This document shows positions 1 to 8,541 of a stretch of DNA of 49,102 bases, piece by piece. A program made the position numbers and the translations under genes. The stretch covers positions 1-49,102 of the forward strand of contig CAJTSD010000028.1 in the NCBI GenBank assembly GCA_910578795.1. Direction: 5' to 3'. Source of the DNA: an uncultured Lachnospiraceae bacterium. Its GTDB lineage: Bacteria > Bacillota > Clostridia > Lachnospirales > Lachnospiraceae. Positions within the stretch are counted from its first letter, which is position 1. Every line of letters starts with the position of its first letter. The notes below the pieces were generated by a model, which saw only the letters and a list, made by a program, of their open reading frames with translations, was not told the origin of the DNA and searched no databases.

Positions 1-80
1 TCAGCGATATGCTTATGGAGGAATTTCAGAAAATCGAGAAAGAAGAAAAGAAAACAGCTAAAAAGAAAAAACAGAAATAA
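1..80 (+). CDS. C-terminal end of a truncated gene, possibly a tyrosine-family integrase
   Basis: An open frame runs in from the left edge (codons from base 3) and stops with TAA at 78-80. Only 25 residues are visible: a short acidic/hydrophobic stretch (MLMEEFQKIEKEE) followed by a lysine-rich tail. The gene points at the 3' end of guaA and is followed by a terminator. The tail resembles the helix and basic tail found after the catalytic tyrosine of many Firmicutes integrases, and an integrase here would fit the guaA junction. That identity is an inference from context; the fragment itself is too short to assign. Confidence 0.45.
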   Translation, partial: SDMLMEEFQKIEKEEKKTAKKKKQK

Positions 81-90
81 GCATAAAAAG

Positions 91-136
91 ACCTTGCCGA
101 TATTCAGTTACATATCTGAAAATCAGCAAGGTTTTT
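91..136. terminator. Rho-independent terminator, probably bidirectional
   Basis: A long imperfect stem pairs ACCTTGCCGAT at 91-101 with ATCAGCAAGGT at 122-132, extended inward by TTCAG/CTGAA. A T-run follows on the plus strand (131-136) and another on the minus strand. It closes the truncated plus-strand gene and could also stop transcripts from guaA. Confidence 0.8.
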
Positions 137-179
137 CTTATGCCATTGATGTAATTATTTAATGCGTGATGTGAAAAAT

Positions 180-198
180 GTTGCCAAATCGTTGCCAA
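180..198 (+). repeat. Two direct repeats GTTGCCAA, 11 bp apart
   Basis: GTTGCCAA occurs at 180-187 and again at 191-198, so the copies sit about one helical turn apart. They lie between the truncated plus-strand gene and the guaA 3' end. Phased short direct repeats beside an attachment site are typical of arm-type integrase binding sites, but that role is inferred. Confidence 0.4.
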
Positions 199-256
199 CA
201 CCTAAACAATTTTGTTTGGAATCCGCATAAATACTAGCTTCTCAAAACCCATTTCA

Positions 257-1804
257 TCACTCGAACTCAATCGTCCCCGGCGGCTTGCTAGTCAAATCAT
301 AGAACACCCGATTAACCCCCCGCACCTCATTAATAATCCGGCTCATAACCATTTGTAGCACCTCAAACGGAACCTCCGCACTCTCCGCCGTCATAAAATC
401 AACCGTATTCACCGCGCGCAGCGCCACCGCATAATCATAAGTCCGCTCATCACCCATAACACCCACAGACCGCATATTCGTCAGTGCCGCAAAATATTGC
501 CCGATACTCCTGTCCAGTCCCGCTTTCGCAATCTCCTCGCGGTAAATCGCATCCGCGTCCTGCACAATCCGCACCTTCTCGGCAGTCACTTCTCCAATAA
601 TCCGAATCCCAAGACCTGGTCCCGGGAACGGCTGCCTGTATACCAACTTCTCAGGTATCCCAAGCTCCAGCCCCGCCTTGCGAACCTCGTCCTTAAACAA
701 ATCGCGCAGTGGCTCGATAATCTCCTTAAAATCCACATAATCCGGCAATCCGCCAACATTATGGTGCGACTTAATCACAGCCGACTCTCCGCCAAGACCA
801 CTCTCTACCACATCCGGATAAATCGTCCCCTGCGCAAGAAAATCCACCGCACCAATCTTCTTAGCTTCTTCCTCAAACACGCGGATAAACTCTTCCCCAA
901 TAATCTTACGCTTACGCTCCGGCTCCGTTACACCTGCAAGCTTCGCATAATACCGCTCCTGGGCATTGACACGGATAAAGTTCAAGTCAAAATCTCCGTC
1001 CTGACCAAATACCGCCTCAACCTCATCGCCCTCATCCTTGCGCAGCAGACCGTGATCCACAAAAACACAGGTGAGCTGCTTCCCAATCGCCCTCGACAGC
1101 AAACCTGCGGCAACCGACGAATCCACACCGCCCGAAAGCGCAAGCAAAACCTTACCGCCGCCAACCTTTTCACGAATCTGTTTTACGGACTCCTCTACAA
1201 AGGAATCCATTCTCCAAGTCCCCGCACACCCACAGACGCCGCGCACAAAATTGTACAACATTTTGGTACCTTCAACGGTGTGTAGCACTTCTGGATGAAA
1301 CTGAATCGCATAAAGTTTCTTCTTGGCACACTCCGCTGCTGCCACCGGGCAGTCTGCCGTATGGGCAATAATCCGAAAGCCCAAAGCAGCCTGAGAAATA
1401 TAGTCATTATGGCTCATCCAGCAGACTGTGGTTTCTGACACATCGTCAAACAAAGGAGAAGAAGAATCTACCGAAACCTGTATCTTACCATACTCACGCA
1501 CCGGTGCCTTCTCCACCCTGCCGCCAAGTACATGCATCATAAGCTGTGCACCATAGCAAAGCCCCAATACCGGAATCCCCAGCGAAAACAGTTCTTCCTG
1601 ATACGTCGGCGCGCCTTCCTCATAACAACTGTTGGGACCGCCCGTAAGGATAATTCCCTTTGGATTCATTGCCTTAATCTGTTCAAGATCTGTCTTATAT
1701 GAATATATTTCACAATAAACATTACACTCTCTGACACGCCTTGCCACCAGCTGATTGTATTGACCACCAAAGTCAATCACAATCACCTTCTCTTTCCTAT
1801 CCAT
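257..1804 (-). CDS. guaA: GMP synthase (glutamine-hydrolysing)
   Basis: Converts XMP to GMP using ATP and glutamine, the last step of GMP synthesis. The 515-residue protein has a class I glutamine amidotransferase domain (residues about 7-190; GLCYGAQ with nucleophile Cys83, FHPEV with His170 and Glu172), an ATP-pyrophosphatase domain with P-loop SGGVDSS (224-230), and the usual dimerisation domain ending KPPGTIEFE. The ATG at 1804 is chosen because AGGAGG lies just upstream; the frame is open 15 codons further but without a ribosome-binding site. The start follows the sensor-kinase stop by 13 bases, so the two are probably co-transcribed. No guanine riboswitch is visible upstream. The gene's 3' end may serve as an attachment site. 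Confidence 0.97.
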   Translation of the reverse strand: MDRKEKVIVIDFGGQYNQLVARRVRECNVYCEIYSYKTDLEQIKAMNPKGIILTGGPNSCYEEGAPTYQEELFSLGIPVLGLCYGAQLMMHVLGGRVEKAPVREYGKIQVSVDSSSPLFDDVSETTVCWMSHNDYISQAALGFRIIAHTADCPVAAAECAKKKLYAIQFHPEVLHTVEGTKMLYNFVRGVCGCAGTWRMDSFVEESVKQIREKVGGGKVLLALSGGVDSSVAAGLLSRAIGKQLTCVFVDHGLLRKDEGDEVEAVFGQDGDFDLNFIRVNAQERYYAKLAGVTEPERKRKIIGEEFIRVFEEEAKKIGAVDFLAQGTIYPDVVESGLGGESAVIKSHHNVGGLPDYVDFKEIIEPLRDLFKDEVRKAGLELGIPEKLVYRQPFPGPGLGIRIIGEVTAEKVRIVQDADAIYREEIAKAGLDRSIGQYFAALTNMRSVGVMGDERTYDYAVALRAVNTVDFMTAESAEVPFEVLQMVMSRIINEVRGVNRVFYDLTSKPPGTIEFE

Positions 1805-1817
1805 TTGTATTCCTCCT

Positions 1818-4800
1818 CTAAGACGGTTCCCTTTTTCCAAGCACCTCATCCAGCATTTCCATCAGCGTCTTCATGTCAATCGGCTTCGCAATATGACCAT
1901 CCATTCCGCTTCTAAGCGCTTCCTGCTTATCCTCCTCAAAAGCATTTGCAGTCATTGCCAAAACAGGAAGTGCCGCCAGCTTTTTATTCTCCAACTTCCT
2001 GATTGCCCTTGTCGCCTCATATCCGTTCATCACCGGCATTTGAACATCCATCAGCACAACCTGATAATATCCCGGCTCCGAATCCTTAAGCATATCCACT
2101 GCAATCTGACCGTTTGGCGCAACCTCTACAGAAAATCCAGCTTCCTCCAAAATTGCAACCGCAATTTCCTGATTCAGCTCATTATCTTCCGCAAGCAGAA
2201 TACGTCCAGTGCGCAGCGGCTCAACCGCCACCTCATGCGCCTTATTGATATGATCCACATTCACAATCGAATAAAGGCATCCTCGCAGTTCCGAGAAAAA
2301 CAGAGGTTTACTGCAGAATGCGGTCACACCTGCCTCCCGCGCTTCATCCTCAATATCAGTCCAATCGTATGCCGTCAAAACAATAATCGGAACATCCTTT
2401 CCCGTTTCCTGCCGAACCCTTCTTGCCACCTCTACACCATTCATGTCAGGCAATAGCCAATCTATAATATATACAAAATACGGATCATCCCGCATAACCG
2501 ACTGGCGTGTACGCAAAACGGCCTCTTTTCCCGACAGCGTCCACTCTGCCCGCAATCCAATCTGCTGGAGCATGCAAGATACATTATCACAGGTGTTGAA
2601 ATCATCATCCACCACCAGCGCACGCAGACCGGTCAACTCCGGAATTGTCTGCGGTTCCTTCTTCCTTTCACCGTTTACACGCAACGGAATAGAAACGATA
2701 CACTCCGTTCCCATCTCCTGTTTACTCTTTACTTCAATGGTACCGTTCATCATATCCACGATATTCTTGGTAATCGCCATTCCTAGTCCCGTTCCCTGAA
2801 TACCGCTGATTGTAGAATTGCGTTCTCTCTCAAAAGGCTCAAATATATGCGCGACAAATTCCTCACTCATGCCAATTCCGGTATCTTTAATATGAAACTC
2901 ATAGTTTGCATATCCTGCCGGTGCACCGCCCTTTTCAATCACCTTCATACTGACCATACCGCCTGCGCCCGTATATTTTATGGCATTGCTCAAGAGATTT
3001 AAGAGCACCTGATTCAGTCGCAGCCTGTCACAGCAGATTTCCTCATTATGAATATCAACTGCATCCATATACAAATCCAGCTGCTTCGCATGAATATCCG
3101 CCTGAATAATGTTGCGCAGCTCATGCATGATATCAGGCAGACTGCACGGCTCTTCCTCCAAATGAATTTTCCCGCTTTCAATATGGCTCATATCCAAAAC
3201 ATCATTAATCAGACTTAACAGATGATTGCCCGATGTCATAATCTTTTTGAGATATTCCTCCACCTGTTCCTTGCGGTCAATGTGCGTAATTGCCAATGCC
3301 GTAAAACCAATAATGGCATTCATCGGAGTACGGATATCATGGGACATATTGGAGAGGAACGTACTCTTAGCCTTATTCGCCCGATTCGCCTGGGAAAGTG
3401 CATTCTCCAAAAGCGCCTTTTTCTCCCGTTCGGCACGTGTTTCTTCATCCACACTGCGAAATCCCAAAACAATGCCATGGTTCTTATTCCATTCTCCCAC
3501 ACGCACAATTTTCATCTGAAAATACCGCAGCTCGCCGCAGCAGGTAATACGGTAATTTGTATGAACAATTGGCTTTTCCAAAAGCTCTGTTTTTAACCTC
3601 TCTCTTGAAACCGCAAGGCGCATCATTTCTTTATCTTCATCATAAACGCCTGTATCTATGTAGCGTCCCATGCATTCCTCTAAAGTGAGCTCTCCGGAAA
3701 AAATGGTTTCCAATATATTATTCTTACATTCGCCAATCCGAAGCGATTTTCCCATCCCTGTTTCCAAATCAAAGAAACAAATCAAATTGTAATCAATACT
3801 GAGCGCATGAATCAGCTCTAACTGCTCTCGTTTATCCCTTAACCGTTCTTCCTCCTCTTGCAGTTTTTGCGCTGTACGGTCTAGCAGGAAACGTTGATAG
3901 CATAATTCGCCATCCTCCTCAACAAGCTTAAAACTACCCAGCACATGAATAATCTCTCCATCCGCATGGCGGACACGATATTCTAAGCTGACGCTGTCCC
4001 CCACGTCTTTCAATGATTGGATACACATTTGAAGTTTTTGCTTATCTTCCTCCAACACAGAAGGAGCGACAATAAAAAACCCGTCTTTTTCTAAATCACT
4101 TATGGAATCATATCCCAAAATATCCAAAGCTGCCCGATTAATATTAATGATGCGTTTTCCATCCATGGTATGGCACATGACGCCGCAGTCCATCGTTGTA
4201 AAAAGCATTTCTAACGTTTGGTTTTTCTTAATCAGCTCCTGCGCATAGGCACGTTCCTTCGTGATATCAATTCCCACACCAACAGTTCCCATAACACTGC
4301 CGTCCAAATCATACAGTGGGGATTTATATGTTGTAAGCACTCTTGTACCATCACCGGTTTGAATAGTTTCCTCGGAAATGCAGGTTTCCCGCTTTTCCAT
4401 AACAATCCGTTCCGACTCAATGCATGCCGGGTCATCCTGTTCCACATCCCAAATATACGCATGCCCGCGTCCCTGTACCTGCTCCTTTGTTTTATTAACC
4501 GTTTTGCAAAAACTGTCGTTCACCTTCTCATGAATACCGTTTTTGTCCTTATACCAAATCAAATTCGGTACACTGTTAATTGTACTCTCCAAATATTGGC
4601 TGGTCTGCCAAAAATCTTTTGTCATTTTAAGGGACTGCTGCCACCGCAAAAAATGAAACCGTAGCACGGCATCACTCATCGGCAGCGTCCAAATATCCGT
4701 AACCTCATTCAAACAGTCTGCCATACCATCAAGCTGCTCTTGTTCCGCCAGCAGTATCAGATCAGCCTCCTGCTTTTTCCATGCAGTCAGATTACGCACG

Positions 4801-4988
4801 GCTTCTACTGCATTCATTTCCCTCAAGTCTGCCAAAATCACATCAGCCCGTGACGCAGATTCTCTATCGGCACTTTTGTTTTCTATAAACTCATATTCAG
4901 ACGAAGGAAGCGCAGGCATACATCTAATAATTTCAAACAGCTGACTTTCATTTCCGATAAAATAAAAACATACATGACAATGATACAT
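1818..4988 (-). CDS. Hybrid sensor histidine kinase with PAS domains and two receivers
   Basis: A 1056-residue signalling protein with no evident membrane segment. Domains in order: an N-terminal receiver-like region (about 1-115) that lacks the usual conserved lysine, three PAS-type domains (about 120-250, 260-380, 395-520), a HisKA domain (FLSNMSHDIRTP, phospho-acceptor His550), an HATPase_c domain (NLLSNAIKYT, GTGLGMAI), a first receiver (Asp843 in IIDWLLPD) and a second (Asp981 in LMDVQMP). The ATG at 4988 has AGGAGGA at ideal spacing; an upstream GTG in the same frame (5003) does not. A strong promoter lies at 5091-5119. No HTH or other output domain is fused, so a phosphotransfer partner is probably encoded elsewhere. 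The ligand is unknown. Confidence 0.93.
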   Translation of the reverse strand: MYHCHVCFYFIGNESQLFEIIRCMPALPSSEYEFIENKSADRESASRADVILADLREMNAVEAVRNLTAWKKQEADLILLAEQEQLDGMADCLNEVTDIWTLPMSDAVLRFHFLRWQQSLKMTKDFWQTSQYLESTINSVPNLIWYKDKNGIHEKVNDSFCKTVNKTKEQVQGRGHAYIWDVEQDDPACIESERIVMEKRETCISEETIQTGDGTRVLTTYKSPLYDLDGSVMGTVGVGIDITKERAYAQELIKKNQTLEMLFTTMDCGVMCHTMDGKRIININRAALDILGYDSISDLEKDGFFIVAPSVLEEDKQKLQMCIQSLKDVGDSVSLEYRVRHADGEIIHVLGSFKLVEEDGELCYQRFLLDRTAQKLQEEEERLRDKREQLELIHALSIDYNLICFFDLETGMGKSLRIGECKNNILETIFSGELTLEECMGRYIDTGVYDEDKEMMRLAVSRERLKTELLEKPIVHTNYRITCCGELRYFQMKIVRVGEWNKNHGIVLGFRSVDEETRAEREKKALLENALSQANRANKAKSTFLSNMSHDIRTPMNAIIGFTALAITHIDRKEQVEEYLKKIMTSGNHLLSLINDVLDMSHIESGKIHLEEEPCSLPDIMHELRNIIQADIHAKQLDLYMDAVDIHNEEICCDRLRLNQVLLNLLSNAIKYTGAGGMVSMKVIEKGGAPAGYANYEFHIKDTGIGMSEEFVAHIFEPFERERNSTISGIQGTGLGMAITKNIVDMMNGTIEVKSKQEMGTECIVSIPLRVNGERKKEPQTIPELTGLRALVVDDDFNTCDNVSCMLQQIGLRAEWTLSGKEAVLRTRQSVMRDDPYFVYIIDWLLPDMNGVEVARRVRQETGKDVPIIVLTAYDWTDIEDEAREAGVTAFCSKPLFFSELRGCLYSIVNVDHINKAHEVAVEPLRTGRILLAEDNELNQEIAVAILEEAGFSVEVAPNGQIAVDMLKDSEPGYYQVVLMDVQMPVMNGYEATRAIRKLENKKLAALPVLAMTANAFEEDKQEALRSGMDGHIAKPIDMKTLMEMLDEVLGKREPS

Positions 4989-5090
4989 CAATATCCTCCT
5001 CACACACCGCCATACCCCAGAACAGTGTTTTTGTATTTTTCATTCAATCTCATTGCATTAATAATGAAGAAAATAATTCATCTATTATAT

Positions 5091-5119
5091 ATTTTATCAA
5101 TTGAGCGCATTTGTGTCAA
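5091..5119 (-). promoter_or_regulatory. Sigma-A-type promoter for the sensor kinase-guaA unit
   Basis: On the minus strand TTGACA (5119-5114) is followed after 17 bases by TAAAAT (5096-5091), about 100 bases upstream of the kinase start. Confidence 0.65.
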
Positions 5120-5225
5120 TTATCAGTATCTATAACAGACATCCTTTCCGCATTTTAAAGCACTGCCCGCTCTGGATTGGTATCCAGCAGCTATCACAAT
5201 ACAGTTTTATTCAAATAAACGCGCA

Positions 5226-6380
5226 TCATGCACGATATAAGCTGCAGATTACTTCCACATGATTCGTAAAGGCAAACATATCAACCCCTTCTGCCTCTGC
5301 AGCCCTATACCCCGCCTTCCGAAACCACTCCAAATCACGTTCCAAAGTTTCAGGATTGCATGATATATACACAATCCTTTTCGGCGCTATCGCAGCAACT
5401 GCCTTAACAAATTCCGGCGTGCTACCGCTTCTCGGCGGATCAAGCACAACCACATCTGCGCGTTCTGCGTTTTCTGACATGCGTGTCATATATTCCGTAG
5501 CATCTGCCGCAACAAACTGAATATTGCTAAGGTTATTCCGCTTTGCATTTGCATTAGCATCCCTCACTGCATGCTGATTCAGCTCTATTCCGATAACCCG
5601 CCGTGCCTTTGCTGCCATCACCATACCAATCGTACCAATGCCGCAATAAGCATCAATTACCGTTTCCTCTCCCGTGAGTGCAGCTTTCTGAACAGCCTTT
5701 TTATACAATACCTGTGCCTGTACGGAATTTACCTGGTAAAAAGACGAAGGTGATATCCGAAAACGCAGACCGCATAACACATCTTCAATATATCCCGTGC
5801 CATAAAGCGGCTTATCTCTTTCTCCAAGAACCATTGTGGTATTCTCATCATTAATATTCTGAACAATGGTCGTAATTTCCGGATGAAGCTCACGAAGCTT
5901 TGCAATAAAATTATTTTTATGCGGGAACTCCGCCCCTGCTGTCACAAGCACCACCATAATCTGTTTTGTGGACATGCCCTTTCTAACCAGGATATGACGC
6001 ATAAGACCGCGTCCTGTATCCTCATTATATATCCAAATCTTAAAAGATTTTATCAGTTCCGTGACGGTTTTGATAATCGCCGATGCCTGCGCATCTTCGA
6101 TAAGGCAGTCCTTAATCGGAATAATATTATGGGTTCCTTCCTCATAAGTCCCTGCGACCACTTCATTTTTAATCCTGCCAAACACGGCGTGCACTTTATT
6201 TCTGTAATGATACGGGTAATACATCCCCGCCATATCTTTTACAGGACAATACTTCTTTATGTACCGCTCAATCTGCCGCTTTTTTTCCGCAAGCTCCTCC
6301 TCATAAGTCCTGTCTCCAATATGGCATGCTCCGCACTTCTTTACATAAGGACAACTTTTGTTTGCTTCGGTAATGCCCAT
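5226..6380 (-). CDS. rlmD: 23S rRNA (uracil-5-)-methyltransferase, RumA/RlmD type
   Basis: SAM-dependent methylation of a uridine in 23S rRNA. The 384-residue protein has the N-terminal iron-sulfur cysteines (CPYVKKCGACH and a later KDCLIED), the substrate-side motif QVNSVQAQVLY, a Rossmann methyltransferase domain (DAYCGIGTIGMV), DPPRSG, and the catalytic motif SCNPETLERDL with the nucleophilic cysteine. The N-terminal TRAM domain of classical RumA is absent, as in shorter Firmicutes relatives. The ATG at 6380 has AAGGAG upstream. The exact target base (RlmD, RlmC or dual RlmCD) cannot be settled from sequence alone. Confidence 0.9.
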   Translation of the reverse strand: MGITEANKSCPYVKKCGACHIGDRTYEEELAEKKRQIERYIKKYCPVKDMAGMYYPYHYRNKVHAVFGRIKNEVVAGTYEEGTHNIIPIKDCLIEDAQASAIIKTVTELIKSFKIWIYNEDTGRGLMRHILVRKGMSTKQIMVVLVTAGAEFPHKNNFIAKLRELHPEITTIVQNINDENTTMVLGERDKPLYGTGYIEDVLCGLRFRISPSSFYQVNSVQAQVLYKKAVQKAALTGEETVIDAYCGIGTIGMVMAAKARRVIGIELNQHAVRDANANAKRNNLSNIQFVAADATEYMTRMSENAERADVVVLDPPRSGSTPEFVKAVAAIAPKRIVYISCNPETLERDLEWFRKAGYRAAEAEGVDMFAFTNHVEVICSLYRA

Positions 6381-6442
6381 TGATATTTCCTTACTCCTTT
6401 CTCAAACATAGGAATTATTCTTTGTCTTCCTCCTAAATATAA

Positions 6443-6481
6443 AAATCGGGATAAACCATATACCATGCTCAACCCCGATTT
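6443..6481 (-). terminator. Terminator downstream of the DUF2085 gene
   Basis: AAATCGGG (6443-6450) pairs with CCCGATTT (6474-6481); on the minus strand the stem runs into CCCGATTTTTAT. It lies 16 bases past the DUF2085 stop. Confidence 0.75.
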
Positions 6482-6496
6482 CTCAAATTTTCAGTT

Positions 6497-6919
6497 TTAT
6501 AAAAACCGCTCCATCACCCTGTCTACATCCTGCGGATCATTAAAAAACTTTAAAACCCACGCTGCAATGCGGACACAGGTGCGATGAAAATAAATAAACA
6601 TAAAGATAAAAGCAATCCCAAATAAAATACCGGTCCATAGCCTCCGTATGTTATTGCTTTCATATGCTGTCAGCCTTTGTGTAAAACCATCCACAACCAA
6701 GGGAAGCATCATAAGACATACAACCCAAAAGTTTGGAATGCCAAAACAGACAGCGCCCAAAATGCCAATCAGCATGCCGACCAGTTCCCCTGTACAACGT
6801 GCGCAAATCGGAAACTGTTTCCCACGAAAATAGAAAGAACGATCCGGTCTTGCATGGCATCCGAAAAAAATCTGCAAAAATCTACCAAAACGATTAGCCA
6901 GCAAGACCTGCTGCTCCAA
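6497..6919 (-). CDS. DUF2085 family membrane protein
   Basis: A small integral membrane protein of about 140 residues. The conserved DUF2085 signature is visible near the N terminus (FGCHARPDRSF, then FPICARCTGELVG, with Cys/His pairs that could bind a metal), followed by three hydrophobic segments. Its function is unknown. The frame has no ATG near the conserved start: TTG at 6919, or a TTG five codons later, are the likely starts, both inside the end of the upstream gene. The overlap with that gene (6894-6919) indicates translational coupling. A terminator follows. Confidence 0.8.
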   Translation of the reverse strand: MEQQVLLANRFGRFLQIFFGCHARPDRSFYFRGKQFPICARCTGELVGMLIGILGAVCFGIPNFWVVCLMMLPLVVDGFTQRLTAYESNNIRRLWTGILFGIAFIFMFIYFHRTCVRIAAWVLKFFNDPQDVDRVMERFL

Positions 6920-7115
6920 TTATAACAAACATAATAATGTAGTAAACAATTGACAGTCCAACACAAACAAGAGCACCGATTCCTGCTGCTTTAGCGGTCT
7001 TTGGCTTTGTGTCCTTCCATACAAGGAATAAGATTAAACCAACGATAGGGATACAACATCCAAGTAACCCCCATAAAAAACCACCTTTATCAACTACATT
7101 TGTATTATCTTCCAT
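6894..7115 (-). CDS. Small two-helix membrane protein
   Basis: A 73-residue protein with a short polar N terminus (MEDNTNVVDKGG) and two hydrophobic helices separated by WKDTKPKTAK, like the membrane part of many small uncharacterised Lachnospiraceae proteins. The ATG at 7115 is preferred because AAGGAG lies upstream; another in-frame ATG at 7139 overlaps that site. It overlaps the DUF2085 gene and has its own promoter at 7249-7277. I do not recognise a function. Confidence 0.7.
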   Translation of the reverse strand: MEDNTNVVDKGGFLWGLLGCCIPIVGLILFLVWKDTKPKTAKAAGIGALVCVGLSIVYYIIMFVIIGAAGLAG

Positions 7116-7166
7116 TTCTAAACTATTCTCCTTCCTCATTTTGTCATCTTCATTTCTAAACTATTC
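7107..7166. repeat. Tandem duplication around the start of the small membrane protein gene
   Basis: A 22-base segment at 7107-7128 recurs at 7146-7166 with one base deleted (shared core CATTTCTAAACTATTC). The two copies put two ATG-containing segments in front of the gene, which explains the two in-frame start candidates. Confidence 0.8.
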
Positions 7167-7248
7167 AGACACTGCTTACAATATCATCCTATTTTAGAAA
7201 TAAATTTTATTAAATTTTTATAAAGTATAGCGCGTTAAACTTTTCTTT

Positions 7249-7277
7249 ATGATATCAAATAATAGATATCCTGTCAA
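7249..7277 (-). promoter_or_regulatory. Sigma-A-type promoter for the two membrane protein genes
   Basis: TTGACA (7277-7272), a 17-base spacer and TATCAT (7254-7249) on the minus strand, about 130 bases before the start codon at 7115. Confidence 0.7.
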
Positions 7278-7338
7278 CATTTTTCTACATTAACAGACAA
7301 TTACGGATAATTCGTAAACATATATGTAACAAAATCTG

Positions 7339-8541
7339 TCAATATGCGCTTACCACCTGAAAAATGTAAAATTTCAAATAATAACTCTCATCCGCCGCCC
7401 ACAAAATCGGATGATCCGGCGCCTGTGTCCGAAACTCCACCTGACGCAGTCGCTTATGTACGCTCTTTGCCGCTTCCCTGATTGTTTTTGCAAACAAATC
7501 CTGCGTCATAAAATGTGAGCAGGAACAAGTCGCCAAATAACCGCCGTCTTTCACAAGCTGCAACCCCTTGCGGTTAATTTCACGGTAGCCCTTTATCGCA
7601 TTTTTTGTTGCTTCCCTTGATTTTGTAAATGCCGGAGGATCCAAAATTACCACATCATACTGCTCTCCCATTGCAGCCAAACGGGGCAGTTCATCCAAAA
7701 CATTTGCACACTGGAACCGCACCGTATCCTGCAAGCCATTGCGTTTTGCATTATCCGTCGCCTGTTGTATTGCAAACTCCGAAATATCAAGTCCTGTGAC
7801 CTCTTTTGCCCCTGCAATGCCTGCATTCAATGCAAATGTTCCCATATGCGTAAAACAGTCCAGTACACGCTTCCCCCTGCATAACTTCTGTATCGCAAGG
7901 CGATTATACTTTTGGTCAAGAAAAAAGCCTGTCTTTTGACCGTTTTCGACATCAACCATATAACGCACGCCGTTTTCGACAATCTCAACATTCGTGTCAA
8001 AGGCATTCCCAATAAAACCCTTTATTCGGCGAATCCCCTCTTTGTCACGTTCTCTTGCATCACTTCTCTCATATACACCGCGAATTTTAATGCCATCCTC
8101 CAAAAGCACATCCTTTAAAAGCGCCGCAATCGTTTCCTTAAAAGGTTCCATGCCAAGTGCAAGCGATTGCACAACAAGCACATCCTCATATTTATCGACC
8201 ACAATCCCGGGCAAAAAATCCGCTTCTCCAAAAATCAACCTGCACGAAGATGTATCCACAGTGTCTTTCCTGTATTCCCATGCCATCCGAACCCTTTTTT
8301 TCAAAAGCTTATCATCTACCTGCTGATTTGGATTACGCGTCATCATACGGATCCTGATCTTTGAATTTTGATTAATAAAACCGCGCCCCATAACAAATCC
8401 GTCAAAATCATGGACAAGAACAATGGCGCCATTTTGAAACGAACCTTTTATGGTATCAATCTCGTTGTCATAGATCCACAGTCCGCCCGCTTTCAGGTTT
8501 CTTCCTTCTCCCTTTTTCAGCGTAACCACCGTTTCATTCAT
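7339..8541 (-). CDS. RlmI-like 23S rRNA (cytosine-5-)-methyltransferase
   Basis: A SAM-dependent RNA methyltransferase of 400 residues. An N-terminal PUA-like domain (about 1-75; LKKGEGRNLKAGGLW) is followed by a central RNA-binding segment and a Rossmann methyltransferase domain with VLDCFTHMGTF, GLDISEFA, VILDPPAFTKS and the cysteine-containing motif ATCSCSHFM, characteristic of the RlmI/RlmK-L family. The ATG at 8541 overlaps the upstream stop as ATGAATGA with AAGGCGG in front, indicating translational coupling. It is the last gene of the M13-peptidase operon. The substrate base is inferred from the family. Confidence 0.87.
   Translation of the reverse strand: MNETVVTLKKGEGRNLKAGGLWIYDNEIDTIKGSFQNGAIVLVHDFDGFVMGRGFINQNSKIRIRMMTRNPNQQVDDKLLKKRVRMAWEYRKDTVDTSSCRLIFGEADFLPGIVVDKYEDVLVVQSLALGMEPFKETIAALLKDVLLEDGIKIRGVYERSDARERDKEGIRRIKGFIGNAFDTNVEIVENGVRYMVDVENGQKTGFFLDQKYNRLAIQKLCRGKRVLDCFTHMGTFALNAGIAGAKEVTGLDISEFAIQQATDNAKRNGLQDTVRFQCANVLDELPRLAAMGEQYDVVILDPPAFTKSREATKNAIKGYREINRKGLQLVKDGGYLATCSCSHFMTQDLFAKTIREAAKSVHKRLRQVEFRTQAPDHPILWAADESYYLKFYIFQVVSAY

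Noticed and set aside
497..1285. Long plus-strand open frame over guaA
   Set aside because: It is fully inside guaA on the opposite strand, has a low-complexity basic composition and no ribosome-binding site; guaA has all catalytic motifs.
1805..1849. Extended guaA start upstream of 1804
   Set aside because: It would overlap the kinase stop and the AGGAGG site; family members begin at the MDRKEK position.
4989..5225. Riboswitch (guanine type) upstream of the kinase-guaA unit
   Set aside because: No conserved purine-riboswitch core or expression platform is visible; only a promoter and a short CTGGAT/ATCCAG hairpin (5172-5187).
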